64,000 nucleotides of DNA, taken from positions 998,542 to 1,062,541 of the forward strand of contig VZRR01013406.1 in assembly GCA_013398015.1 (NCBI GenBank), given 5' to 3'. This document shows, in pieces, positions 13,857-26,600 of this stretch (its first letter is position 1; every line of letters begins with the position of its first letter). The notes under the pieces were generated by a model. The model saw only the letters and a program-made list of their open reading frames with translations, ran no database searches and was not told where the DNA came from. A program made the translations under genes and the position numbers. Origin of the DNA: Oreocharis arfaki (Eukaryota; Chordata; Aves; Passeriformes; Paramythiidae).

Positions 13857-13859
13857 GAA

Positions 13860-16800
13860 ACCAAGACAAAATAAATTTATCACACACATTTTCCCCCTTC
13901 CCTCAGCACATTTAGTTTCAGATAGATGAGGTTATATGAAGAAGCATTGCCTTTGACATTTAAAAATAATTGTTTTCTAGTTTCTCAGTATCAACTACCC
14001 AATGTAAACTCACATGTGAAAATATAGCTAAGAGATTATGCAGAAATTAGAATAAAACTAAGTCCTCAGCAACACTTTTTAAAGGAAAACCACCTAACCA
14101 GGCTAAAATAATGTTGCACAACACCTGAATTAGCATATTCCATCAATTATTCATAGTGTGTTTTTAATGAGCAGTACTACTCAATTTCTATACATTCAGA
14201 TGAGAAACAAAGGTAATCTTTTCTTCATTTACTTTTTAAAATTTTCTAAGTGATAACAAAAAATCTTCTGTACTTGAAATTGATGTGCAAGCAAAACTGC
14301 TCCATCATGTGCAGCATGGTTTAAAACAACTGCGCGGTTCTAACTCCCTGTTGTTTCAGACCACAGAGAGGCAGCTTTGATAAACAGGAATTCCAATGAC
14401 CTGAGCAAGTCAGGCACATTTCAATTTTCTATTTTATCTTCAAAATTTCTTTCAGAAAATAGTTTTGATTGAGTCTAAGAAATAGCGGGTTTCATTCTGA
14501 AATGGTGCAACACTATTATTTCTTCAAAGGAAGGCTAGAAAGAAGTGACAAGAAAGCCAAAAAACCGCTAAAGAAGGGATTATCATATTGGGAGGGGCAA
14601 GGAAACAAAAACAATTATCATTGTTTAACATAAGTAACATTGCTATTTAGTTTGACATTTCCAATATTGTCATGTATTAGGAATAATTGTCGCTAACTTC
14701 TGCTACAACTTCAACAAGTCCAAAAATGTTCTCAGAAAGCAGGTAGCTAATATCAATAGCATTTTCCACATGATTTCCCCCACTTACCTAATTGGCATGA
14801 GTAGGACTGCTTGCACTCCTGACAGTCTCAAGGAGAATTTGGATTTCACAGCATCCAATTTCACCCTCTTTTTTCTCATCATGCACAAGATGAAGATTCT
14901 TCTCTGACTTGCTTAGGGAAACACTTTATTAGAAACATGATGCATGACATAAAGCAAAACACCCACAAAACAAATGTGAGATACTGGAGCACAAGAGAGG
15001 TTTTATTCCTTTTTCGCAATGGGTCCAAGAGAATCAAAATGAGACAAACATAAGTATTTTTTTTTCTAATTACACAAGTGACACAGACAGGAACCTTATG
15101 AGGTTACCACATCACCAGGTTTTTACATACACTCTGCACCAGTTATCATTCCAGATTTTAATCATTTCAGATGAAGCAGACTTCAGATTTGTGGGTATGA
15201 GGTTAACGAAGAAATATCTATTTATAATTAAAATATCTAAAAGATGTTAATGTACTTACTAGTTAAACACAATACAGCATACTTGCAAAAATGTGCTCAA
15301 GCTTTACTCAAGAAAGGAGCCGCAAAAAATGTCCATAATGCTGTATCTTGAATGACAGAATAGAGAACTAATTATGGATTGCAATTATTTAGTTGATCCA
15401 CCTGTAATCATTATGTAACATTTCCCAGTAGTATAAAATTAAGAAAAACACTGGGGAAATAGGGGTAGTTTGAACAGTGGCAACTCTGTTCAACTTTGCA
15501 CAAACTCTGTTTCTTCTATGACTGGGATGCACTAGCACGAACATGTCCGAGCGAAGAAGCGAAGAAGGCACAGTGCTGCAATTCAGGGAATCTCTACTCT
15601 GCTGGCAGGGATCAGCTGCAAACCATCCTTCACACATCAGTGTGCCACTGTTCCCCTTTCTATTTCTTTCATCTTAGCAGTGACAGATGTTTGGGACTAG
15701 AATAGCATAGTATACTGTATTTTTATTTCCCAAATGCTTCCCGGCCTGGCTTCACTTGAGGCCTTTAGGTGACAATGAAATATAAATGATAATGCAGACA
15801 CTGAGCTCTAAGTGCTTCCTAAAAGCGTAGCTGAAGAATACATTTGAAATAATACAGGATTCATTTGTCCTACAGGATTTTTTAATGTCTTGCACAGGAT
15901 TCACATTTTTAGATGAGTATGCTTTGAGGTCAGGGCAAGAATTCTTCTCACATAAGCAACTCAGCTGAAAGTAATTTACTTGAGAGGCTTAATCAATTCT
16001 CCTTTTGGATGCATCCAACTTTGCAGAAAAGCAGCATTTGATGGAGTACATGTGATGGAGTACAAAAAAACATACTGGAAAGGTTCCTTTCAATTATAGC
16101 ATTTTAATTTGACAGAACAAAGTTTGTCTTTTGCAGACTGTGGTTTGCTAGATAGAAATACATTAACTTTTGAGAGAAGAAATTTCTGTCACATCATTCT
16201 AATGTCTGTCAACCACCTGATGTCTCTACTGGGATAATATAAACTTTTCTGAATTGTCATATCTTCACCAAAATCGTTGGTTATCCTTTAGACACTGAAA
16301 ATACCCAGAGGACCAATCTTTAAGAAGATAGCAGAGTGCTTATCAAGTACTTTGGACTGCACAGCAGCAGCTGATACAGGTTTATTCTTTCCACTTCCAC
16401 AAGTTATTTAATGCACTAGTTGGGCAATCTCTGGTTATCCTGCATAAAGTAAAACATCCTTTCCCAAACAAAGATTAGAACCTGAATTGGATCTTGAGCC
16501 TCTCACCACCATTTTCTACATTCCATGGAAATCATTAGCATTTTGGACCCAATGAAGATGGTAGAATTTGGTCTGCCGTATGTGCCAGGGGCACTGAAAG
16601 TTGGCACTTTGGAATTAAATGCAGGTTATTGCAGAAGACAGGAGCTACCATTTGTTCACAGTAGTCAATGGCTTTTTATCTGCTCATGGCTACCCAAAGC
16701 TTTCACGTATGTAGATGTTATTTGCATATGGCTTTAGGCAGGTATCTATTAATGCATTCCTAGAAAGATAGATATAAACAGACAATAAAGCTGTCAGAGA

Positions 16801-17200
16801 GGAGAGTTCTTAACAATATCTGGAAAGACGTATCATGGATTGCAAATCAACTATAGTATTAAAATATATTATATTAGACTACACCTTCAGTTAAAGAAAT
16901 TACCAGATACAATTTTTCAACAGACAAGATTCAGATAGGAAATATAAAGATCAATTATCTACCTCATTTTCTCAACAAAAATGAATGAATGTCATTTATT
17001 TCTACATAGACTTCATGGACTTTCACAAAGTGTCTAATAGAATTTATTAAATAAATTTAAATAAATTCCTGGACTATTAGGGAAGGTGACAATGTTAACG
17101 CAACTGTGATTATATAAATCATTAGGAAGTTAAATTTGTATATATATTTAAGGCAATTTCAAGGACCAGCAGAGACGTTTTATACCAGGTATGCTGGACC
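13860..17200. other. AT-rich noncoding stretch
   Basis: No gene or known transposon is recognised. Three spaced copies of ACAGGATT occur at 15854-15901, and a short tandem duplication of TGATGGAGTACA occurs around 16038-16065. Open frames are under 85 codons and unconvincing. Confidence 0.55.
15854..15901 (+). repeat. Three spaced copies of ACAGGATT
   Basis: The octamer begins at 15854, 15872 and 15894, giving spacings of 18 and 22 bases. The spacers are T-rich and partly similar. It looks like a decayed minisatellite or a chance cluster. Confidence 0.5.
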
Positions 17201-17204
17201 GGTG

Positions 17205-17286
17205 AAAACAATCAACAAAAACACCCCAAACCAAAACACTCAAAATCAACCCTCCCTATCCCCATCCAAAATCCACCCCATAAACA
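17205..17286 (+). repeat. 82-base guanine-free A/C-rich tract
   Basis: No G occurs on the plus strand between 17204 and 17287. The tract is A- and C-rich with only a few T. It abuts the perfect palindrome at 17285-17306. Confidence 0.85.
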
Positions 17287-17306
17287 GTGAACACCGGTGT
17301 TCACTG
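17285..17306. repeat. 22-bp perfect palindrome
   Basis: The half-site CAGTGAACACC (17285-17295) is followed directly by its exact reverse complement (17296-17306), centred on CCGG. A perfect 22-bp palindrome is expected by chance about 0.015 times in 64 kb with equal base use, so it is notable. It could be a dimeric protein-binding site, the junction of an inverted duplication or a chance event. Confidence 0.9.
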
Positions 17307-17871
17307 ATGAACAAAAAAGATCAGCAATGAGGAAAAAATCCAAAGAAATTCAGTACTTCGGGTGCTTTGGAAAGAAAAATAACTAAATGGATGCAATTGG
17401 CAATGAAATCGAGGTCAGAATAGCAATGAACAGATTACCTTTGTAATCCTGAATTCAGCTAGACAAAAGCAAAACCTCTGGACACCGAAGTATGAATATT
17501 CAATAAAATATAAAGACAAATTCACTATGTAGAACTTCAAATTGTGGACTTGATGAGATTCTCCAGTGAGTATTTCACAAACTGCTGTTTTGAAGAAATT
17601 TTCAGTATCTCATTGCCAGGGAAAATGCTACAAGAAAAGGCAGAACTAAAGCCATTTGGGAGCAGAAATAACAGATCAAAAATTGCAATATTTGGAATGC
17701 CTATGAGCAATAATAAGACTCACCTGTGACAAGAATATTAAATGAAGAACACTGAAGGGGAGATAATCCATTTTGAAGATTTAAAATAGAGGCTTCTTAG
17801 AAAACAATTAAGATGAAAGAGATGATTATAAAAGACAAAGATAGAATGACACAACAGTTTCAACTTNTGGT

Positions 17872-18093
17872 TTGGAGTCTGTTATCTATGAGTCCTTTGG
17901 CACGGCACAAATGCTCCCATTAACAGAACCGAGCCCGGAGGGAGGAGGCAAAGAAGCACTGCCCCACCTGGTTTCACAGCTCATGAAGATGGTAATAGAA
18001 TATACTGCAACCCAGGACACAACTGCACTCCAAAATTATTCTAGAAGTCTAAATGGACAAATAAACATATTCTTCTGCTGCATTTTTAGGTAG
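17872..18093 (+). other. Exon-like open frame, product unknown
   Basis: An open frame of 73 codons starts with ATG at 17872. The part at about 17880-17995 is richer in GC and CpG than its surroundings and translates to a plausible soluble stretch (TEPSPEGGGKEALPHLVSQL). A possible donor, AAGATG|GTAATA, falls at about 17990, where the sequence becomes AT-rich again. No convincing upstream acceptor is seen, and the N at 17867 lies just before it. I recognise no family. It could be a cryptic exon, a pseudogene fragment or chance. Confidence 0.2.
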
Positions 18094-18106
18094 ATCTTCT
18101 GGTCGG

Positions 18107-18125
18107 TGTTTTCGATACGAAAACA
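18107..18125. repeat. CpG-containing perfect hairpin
   Basis: TGTTTTCG (18107-18114), the loop ATA, and CGAAAACA (18118-18125) pair perfectly over 8 bp. CpG occurs in both arms, which is unusual in this CpG-poor window. Confidence 0.75.
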
Positions 18126-18189
18126 ATTCCTTCCTGATCCTGCAATGGGTCTTGACGACTTCAAAGTCACCTCAAGAAGATATTTCTAT

Positions 18190-19350
18190 TGTCTGGTTAA
18201 CTACATAAAAATAACTATTCTAAAACAACGATGGTGCTTCCCTGAACATGAGAAATAAGGAAATTTAAATATGAGAAATTCAGAGGAAAAGGAAAAGGTG
18301 TCTTGAGGTCTACCAAATGTAAGATATAATAAGATGTTTGAACACTCTACATGTCAAGGTATGTAATAAAAAAAATACACATGCCTTGCCATTAGGGTAC
18401 ACTAGATTTCCAACAGATTTGCCTGTGAGGCAGCGCAAGTATTTCGGGATGACTCTCAATTATGAATTATTTGGTGGACCAGAATGTATCACATTATATT
18501 ATGCTACATCTTAGGTGCAGTTGAGACAAAAGGCTTGTCTCAAAGTGCAAGTGTTCATCTCTCGTCCCATAAGCAATATTAAACAATGCTTCTATGCACA
18601 TCCAGGGTCTTAATGCTCTTCCACTGGCAAACACACAACTTTTTGATTATTTTGATATGTTTCTCACCTTATTGAGATATACACCAGGTTCCAGAGAGTT
18701 CTCCATACAGACCAGTCAGAAATATGAATGCATTTTTACGTAAAAATCTCAGCATTAAAAATCAGAAAAGATTAATTTTGACAAGAAAATTACAAAATTC
18801 TGTATTTAAGTACTACAAGGCAAAAATCCCCATTCATCTCAATGCCTATGGATTATTTTCAGTTTGCTTTCATTCTTACAAATTTGATCATCAGTATCCA
18901 CTAAGAGCAAAACAGCAGAGTAATTCATGATGTTTTAATTCTAGTGGATATGCACCAGTGTGCTGAAGTTTGCCTTGTTTGTATAGAGGGGGTGCAAGGG
19001 GAGAACGGTTTGCTTAAAAACAAAACAAAACAAACAAACAAAACCCAAAAAACCAAAACACAAATAAAAATTTCACCACCACAAAACGATCAACACCCCC
19101 CCAATCTCATATGATTAAACAATTTCAAAATATATAATATTTAACAAGTGGTAGTTACTGCTAAGTTGATATTAAAACAAGTCATTCCTAATATAGTGAG
19201 CATGCTGATAACAAAGCAGTTTTATAATTTTTGATGAGAAATAAATCGATTTTTAAAGGCTCCAACCTTTTAAGAGACTGGAGAATTGAACCCAAACTTC
19301 CTTCACGATAGGAACAGAATCAATGGCAGAAGTGTTAATTGGAAGGGCCA
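18190..19350. other. AT-rich noncoding stretch with one A/C tract
   Basis: Nothing gene-like is supported. The only distinct element is the A/C tract at 19013-19087. Confidence 0.6.
19013..19087 (+). repeat. A/C-rich, guanine-free tract
   Basis: Seventy-five bases without G, made of AAAC/AACC-type units, followed closely by a C7 run at 19096-19102. It has the same polarity as the tracts at 257 and 17205. Confidence 0.8.
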
Positions 19351-19354
19351 AAAA

Positions 19355-19625
19355 TAATCATAGAATCATGAAGGTTGGGAAACACCTCTAAGATTAGTGA
19401 GTCCAACCATTAAACCATCATCACTGTGTTCACCATTAAACCATGTCCTCTAGTACCACAGCTACATATTTTTATGAACACTGCCAGAGATGATGATTCC
19501 ACCGTTTAGCTGGGCAGCTATTTCCAGCATCTGACTGCCTTTCAATGAATACGTTTTTCCTAATATCCAATATTACCCTCCCGTGTAATCTACCATGTTG
19601 CAAAATCCTTGTTCTCTTGGTGCTG
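19355..19625 (-). mobile_element. CR1 LINE 3'-end fragment, minus orientation, diverged
   Basis: The plus strand begins with 'aatcatagaatcatg', then a 'gaaggttgggaaacacctct' block and 'gagtccaacca'. It continues through diverged CR1 3' sequence ('gatgattccacc', 'tttttcctaatatcc'). The element therefore points to the minus strand, with its 3' terminus at the left. Several substitutions and an internal duplication around 'ccattaaacca' indicate an old copy. Similarity fades after about 19625. Confidence 0.85.
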
Positions 19626-19759
19626 CAGGGCAGTATTTATGATCTCACACTCCATTTGCTGTCAGTGAGCCCCCAGCTGTGTCTGCACGATAGGAGAGCT
19701 GCCTCAATACTACAACCAAATGCTGTTGGGAATGTCTTTGTAAAACCTCTTTTTAATAA

Positions 19760-19782
19760 CTCAAGTACATTGAGTACTTGAG
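19760..19782. repeat. 9-bp perfect inverted repeat with 5-nt loop
   Basis: CTCAAGTAC (19760-19768) and GTACTTGAG (19774-19782) are exact reverse complements. The right arm runs into a tandem GTAACATTGA-type repeat ending near 19800. It may be a local palindromic duplication. Confidence 0.75.
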
Positions 19783-20490
19783 TAACATTGAGTAACATTT
19801 TGGTACCAAAAAAGGTCATGAAAAATAACCTGATAACAACGCCAGTCAGTAGCTCTCTACACTCTGGAAAGTGTGGATCTCAGAATTCAATCTGATATTT
19901 TGTTTTCCAAGATCTTCCTTTGTGTAATCAGTGCCTGCATCCAGTAAATTTATGATTGATTTTTCTCCTCTATTCCACTTCCCTAGACGTGTTTCAGACA
20001 CATTTCAGTTATTCTGTCATCTTTTAACAGCTTCTCTGTGTCCCCTTGTTCCATTTGTTTTCAAATTAAGTTCCTGCTCATTCTAGCAAAGACTGAACTC
20101 CTGATATATAACTGTGCTTAACCTGAACATCATCAGTATCAACTTCTTGAATAGCTATTTCAGAGGAAGAGAGAGACCAATGTGACATGAAGGCTGGTTC
20201 ACTGGAGATCAGGATGACAACAGTATTACCTACACTAAGCTTCTCTATAATAATTTCTTACTACTGCCAGAGTTATTGAGGCACACAGAACAAAAATAAA
20301 AAGATGATGAATTAATAAGACTGATGGAGCTCATACAACAGCAAGCAGATTTCACCCGCTAGTCTTAACCAGATATTTCAGAGACAAAACATAAGAGAAA
20401 AACATTCAGAAATTAAACTTGCTGCCATCATTAGCACTGATTTTTCAGTTGTTGAAACAGAAAGGAGATCTAGCTAGTTTTTAGCAGTGG

Positions 20491-20691
20491 TCAAACCAAT
20501 ACTATTTCTTCCTTCCCTTTCTCATTTTCCAGCAGCAGACTAATTTTGTCTACGGTGCTATCGACTTTGTTGGCATCGTGAGGGAGCAATTCCAATACTG
20601 TTAAAAGCATGTCTGGGAAGAAGCAGAAGCCTTCCCCCTTGTGCACCCAGAAGAAGCTGAAGATGTCCGTATGCAGGAACCACTTCTTTCT
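20491..20691 (-). pseudogene. Possible coding relic, 66-codon open frame, unknown family
   Basis: On the minus strand a frame is open from 20691, just after a TAA at 20694-20692, to a TGA at 20493-20491. It has an ATG at 20610-20608 that would give 39 residues. The C-terminal half has a strikingly protein-like composition, with acidic and leucine-rich runs (LELLPHDANKVDSTVDKISL). The same frame upstream, to about 20850, is open apart from two stops and contains a CVIC motif, which suggests a broken gene. I cannot assign a family. The plus strand has an alternative reading: a good acceptor (TTCTCATTTTCCAG, ending at 20532) followed by 23 codons and a stop. Confidence 0.22.
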
Positions 20692-23600
20692 TTATTTCGC
20701 CAGTTTCTTCTGCTTGGCCACACCAGGCAGTACCACCCTGGATTTCTACTTCTTTGCTAGTGAGCCATCCTCACGGGAGAAACAGATGACACATTTGTTT
20801 GACCACACTCTCTCCTGATGTGCACTGATGGCATGTTTGTTGTGTGAAGGTTCAGCTGACAGTGGCAATGGCAAATGTAAAAGTCCTTTCAGCTGAATCA
20901 AAGAAACTATCAAACTGAGACACATTTCTCAACAGTGGAGTAAACCGTAGATTATCAAAAACATTTCTGCAGAAACACAGGAAGGAGTTTCAGAGAGGCA
21001 ACTTCTATGAGAAACCTGTGCCTGAATGTGAGGATCCATCTCTTTACAGCTGGGTAGGAAGTGAGCAGAGGCAGTGTCAGTCTCTCCAATAGGTAAACAG
21101 AATACACAATACATAAATCCAGCAAGCTCCCGCAATAGGCATCTCAAACAAGGCCATGCAGGAAGCCTGTGGTATAGTAAGCTACACTAGTAACTGGCAA
21201 ATACTCTATTATAGGTTCCTCTAGTACTAAAGTTTAAATCTCCACTCAGTTCCAAGATATTTTTTCAAAAATTACTCTTTATTATTTTGTTTTTCTTATT
21301 TTTTTTATACCACATCATTATGCAGCTTCTTACATGCATAGCAAAACCAAAAGTCTCTTTCTGATTTCATGAATACCAAGAGGAATGTTTTCCTAAGCAA
21401 TTAGTAATCATCCTAAGACACAGTTCCACTCATAGTTCTACAAAGTCAGGATAAGAAAATATTTGAAATGCAAAGTATATCCACTACTAAATTATCAAAA
21501 AGACATAATAGCAGGATAGTAAATATGTGGTATGTATATTTAGTATTTATTATAGAAATTTACTGCATATAAATTATAAGGAAGTGCCAGATGCATCTAA
21601 TAAACATGAATGAGGAAGGTTTCATAGCCCCAGAGCTATATATGATGCTGTCTTATAGCTCTCTGGTTGAAAACATTGTATAAAAATCACTTCACCTTGT
21701 TTAATTGGAATTGGATCCTCTAAGTCTTCTATCCTGCATTAACCAGCTAGTCTGAAACCAGCTTCTATGAACCTATTCTCCAAATAAGAAGAAAAATGCA
21801 GTCATTAACTACTTAATATTCCAAGGAAAAAATAGCTACATTTTTAGCAGAAGCATAATTTCTACCTGTAGTTTGTCTACTACGGAAACACATCAGAATG
21901 GATACATTACATTTTGCCCTTCAGTATTATTTTTAAATTCCCACCTTGATTTTTAAAATAAAGAAAAAAAAAAATGAAGAATATGATCATTATCCTCAGA
22001 CCACCACTTGTGAAAGGGGAATGTTGCCTAGAAAAAGAAAATAGCTCCCCATGCCATATTACAAGCATGAAGAATGAAGTAAAAATAATGCTTTCATTTT
22101 CCCCTTATCACACAAATAGATTTTATAAAAGGATGACCTATACTCTTTCACAAAGAGGGAAAAAAATTTCAAGGAAATGTGCTACAGGATTAGCACAAAG
22201 TTTAGTCATTGTTGCTAGTGAAAGAGGGGGTAAAAACAGGTAGATTTCCTTGGACACTTGATAGGGAATTTTAAGGTCAGTCCATGTATTTGAGCCAATA
22301 AACAGCATTGTCATATTTTCTATTTTTCCCCTTAATTTTTCTGTGGTTTTTCCTAACATTTTAAGAATTAGTTTACTTTCAGTAGGTTTCTCAGTAAAAT
22401 AAAGAGTCAGCAAAAGAAATAGACATTTATGGAAACAGTTCATATAGAAGATATTACCAGCCCATCCTCAGGCTAGCTTTTATCTTCTAAAGACAATGAC
22501 AGCTTAGCATTATATTCACAAATGAAATAAATCCAGCTCTACTCTCCAATTTATGACTACTTTTAGCAATTTCAGCCACTACTTTGACTGACTGCCATTT
22601 GTCACATACCAAGAGCATTTCTGACATTCACACTTACTTAAAGGGAAAATAAGTTTCCCACGCCCATTCACTTTTCAGGCTGGGTAATAGCTTAGATTGC
22701 TTGTCAAAATGTAAAATTCCTTCTGAGCCTCTCTTTGGTGTTGATGGCAAGAAGATAGCATGAAAGAAGTGAGAAAAATGCTAAAACCAGAGTCACTGAA
22801 ATGTTTTTGTTTAGGATGCACACAGCATTGGCACTGCTTACTTCAACTCAGCTTCATGATGCTGATTTTAAAGTGAACAGTGATTCCACATAAAGGGAAA
22901 ATGAACACATAGATGAAGCTATTGAAAACAAATATTGCCCCAAGTCTGTTTATACTTTTATGATACTGTTGCAAGACCATGCATCAATTTTTAGCTTCAC
23001 AGCCTTTAGCTTTCTTCATGCTGGTGAAAGGTAGAACTTAGGAAGGCCCAGGAGCAGCTGGAGTCACTAACTTCTGTCAACAACTTAAAGGAAATAAAAT
23101 CAAACCATAGAAAAATACTGGATGGCTACCTGAGCATTTTTTTTTAATCTCATTTGGAAACTTTCCACTGACAATCACTTTTTCATGTCACTGCAAAGCA
23201 CTTAAGTTGCAGTCAGGATAGAATTTCCAGCCATGCTTACTTCAGAGCATGCTTTTCAGAAGTCCCCGCTGCTCTAAGTACTTAGTCCTCACCACAACAG
23301 TATAGAGGACAGCTGGTGTTTTTTGAAGCCTCCTTGACTCCGCAGTTGATGCTCACTGGAACTAAAGGTGCAACTAAATATTGTTAGCAAAAGAACTGTC
23401 TACTGATGGGATCAACCATGAAAGGGTTTCCAGCTGGGAACCTTTTGATAGGTAAGGCACAGAAAAACTGGTGTTTGACATTTATGATATCATGCATAGA
23501 GTGTCATCAGGTATCTTACTTGCTCGTTTTGAGCAAGCAAAGGACAAACGCAAACAACAAGTGAAAAATAGAAATCCCATGCAACCGACAGCACAAGTTT

Positions 23601-26600
23601 TGGCATAAAGTGTGAACACTGTGCTAGGCTATGCTCAGGAGAAACTTACGGACTTCCAGAGGCCCTTCTCTTCACTGTCAATCCACAAATGCCTCACATA
23701 TAAGTCCTAACTAAAAAAAGAACGTGCTGCACATCAAAAATGTATGCATACTGCAGCTGCATCCCTTTCTTCCAAGCTGACTTGAGGTCGTTTTCCCTAG
23801 CTAATTAGCTCTCCAAAAGCCTATGAAGTCCAGAGATACTCAGGTGATATTGTTGATAACATGCCAATTATGATGCAAATTACAAAGACATGAGGTTAGG
23901 GACTGGAAAGAAATGGACTTACTTTGTCCTTATTAGGATGGGTTACTCTTAAAGAGCTGACTTAAATATGACAGATTGCATTTTACATCCTACCAGTCTT
24001 CTGAGATGAACATCTTATCTTGAGATACAATGTCGGGGATGTTAATTGCTGTGATGTACAGAAGTACAGAAGTTCAGCTAGGAACACTGCACATTCTGAT
24101 TCATGAATATGAAAGCAGAGACTGAAGCAGGTGATAAATGACCCATCTACAGCTAAATGCTGGTAATCTTCATATTGATGCAAGAATCTGCCCAGAACCT
24201 GAAATTCATGAGATCTAGGAGCTAAAGGCTCATATTATGGTTTCTGACTTTCTTTGTTACAGCTTGGTTTTAAACTGTGTAGAAACAAGGGTCCTGAAAG
24301 TATGATTCACACCCCAGCTGGAAAACACACAGCTGCCCAATGCATTTTCTGTTTTTCAGTACAGATTCTGGTATCATTGGGGGTGGGCAGTATCAAACAT
24401 GCATACTCGAAATGGTTGATCTTGGAGCACAACATCTGACTGTGCAACAAACACTGCACTGGCTATACAAACACGATTTGTCATCACTTCCCAGTCAAAC
24501 TCTTTCTTGCAAACACTTGGAAGTGCTGATGTTCGGGTTTCTTTTTCTCTTCAGTGAAACTGCATTAGGAATAAAATTTTCTGCAGCTTAGGAATCTGGA
24601 GTGCACAGTTTTCCACACTGTTTGAATTTGAACTCCTTTCTCCCATACCTGAAACCAGAAAATTTTTTTGTCTTAAAGTTGTCATTGCTGGAAAGCACAA
24701 CATCCATAAAATACCTTAAATGTGTTTTATTTTAAAACCTACCACCACTCTTATAATTGTAGCATCTAGGATCTAGCTGCAGCTGGGACCCATTCTGGAA
24801 GGACTTGGGGTGTACATCTCTGAAGAGGCAGTTGCTATCATGATAATTTTATCTTTCAGGCAGGTAAGATGCTTAACATACTAGAATTAGAATTTATGTC
24901 CTTTTTGTAACAGGCTTCAAGTCAAGCTAAATTAAATCATCAGATTAAATCATGAGCAAGGATGACTATGTAGAGCAGAAGCAGAATTTATTTTCTTTCA
25001 TCATTTCAGCAGGTATCTTATAAAAAAGTCATGTTTTGTTTGAGCCTCTCACCAAGACTCTGGAAAGCAAACCCATGTTAAAAATATTTATATAGAGAAG
25101 AATTAATAGAAAAATTTGTGATTCTCAGTGCTCTCTGGAGGACGATCTGCTTCAAAATTCTCTCAAAAGCCCATTATCTCCTTCAGCTGAAATCACCCCT
25201 CTGTAACAGTTGACACAGTAATAGTGACATGGTCACATTTCTCTACTGAATTTGCAACCCAGGTTACTGAAGTGAGGGATTTTGTCCAACTCGACTATAA
25301 ACAAGCTTGTCCCTATTTAATGAAATTCACTAATTTTTAGGTAACTTGATTTGCACATTTCACTCCCCGTTCCATGTAGCTCTTCTATACTTCACATTAC
25401 CATCAAACACAAAATCTACTCTATATTCATAAATTCAAACATGGGACCTGGGACAAACTCCCTGAATTTTGCAGTGGTAATGGTATTGTGTAAAACCCCT
25501 AGATTTCAACTGAATTAAATACAAAAATATTACTACCTCTAACAATATTTATTCTAATAATCATCTTTATACGCATTTTTCAATTTATTTTATTCTCGCC
25601 TTTTAAAATTTTCAGTGTTCTATGGAACTTCATTCAGAAAATACGCTCTAAAAAGTAGGTAGGGGACATTGAGGAATGCAATGTAGATTTATAGAGCCAG
25701 CTAGTACTTCACACACAGAAAAGTGCTGAGAGGGTTGTAGAGTACACTGGTTGCTGGTTTCTGTCTTATCCATATGCAGTTAAACAGGTCATCACTGTGA
25801 TTTCAAAATCATTAATGTTTGTTACAGAGTTAATAGTTTTTGGAGTGGAATGGGCAAACCTGACATTCCTCAGAAGAGCATTCAGAGTAAGACAACAATA
25901 AATAGCTTTTTGCTCTGTTCATACTCACAATCTTATATTTTCAAGGAATAAGCCTTGCTTCAGGTTGTCTTTTTTTTTTTTGTTTTCTCTTTTTTAAGAG
26001 TCAGTCTGAACTGTGGTGTGCATTCCAAGATAAGTTCTTTAGAGTAAGGGTAATTAACAGCCAGCTAAAATGTAATAGATTCGCAATATATTTAGGTTAG
26101 ACTTTATGATGTAATTCCCTAAATAATAAAGAGACTGAAGCACCAGGTTACCAGTAAAGACTGTAAAATCTCTCACTGGCAGTGTTTACAAACACCTGCC
26201 AGGTATGATTTAGATAGCTTTGATACTATATTGAGGTAGGGATATTATGAATGGGTAATGTAGGTTTAAATTGGCACCTTTCCTTTGCCCAGGCTTCTGG
26301 CAGCGTACAGTAGCTGTATTGAAGTGGCCAGCGCCCCAAAAATCCACCCTTTTTTGCAAATTCTTTAATAATGGCTCCATTCTATTATAAAATGGATTAT
26401 TTATTAAGAGACACAAAACGAACAGACCTAAGACTTAAAACAGACTCTTGCTACACAGAAATAAGACAAAAGAGAATACTAGTATATACACATGGAATTA
26501 AAGGTACTGTTAAAATTACAGCTAGCTAAGAAATAGTAAAACTTGGAAGTCAATGTTTCTTAACACCAGTTCTTAAAGGAGTAGGCATTGACTTTCTTTC

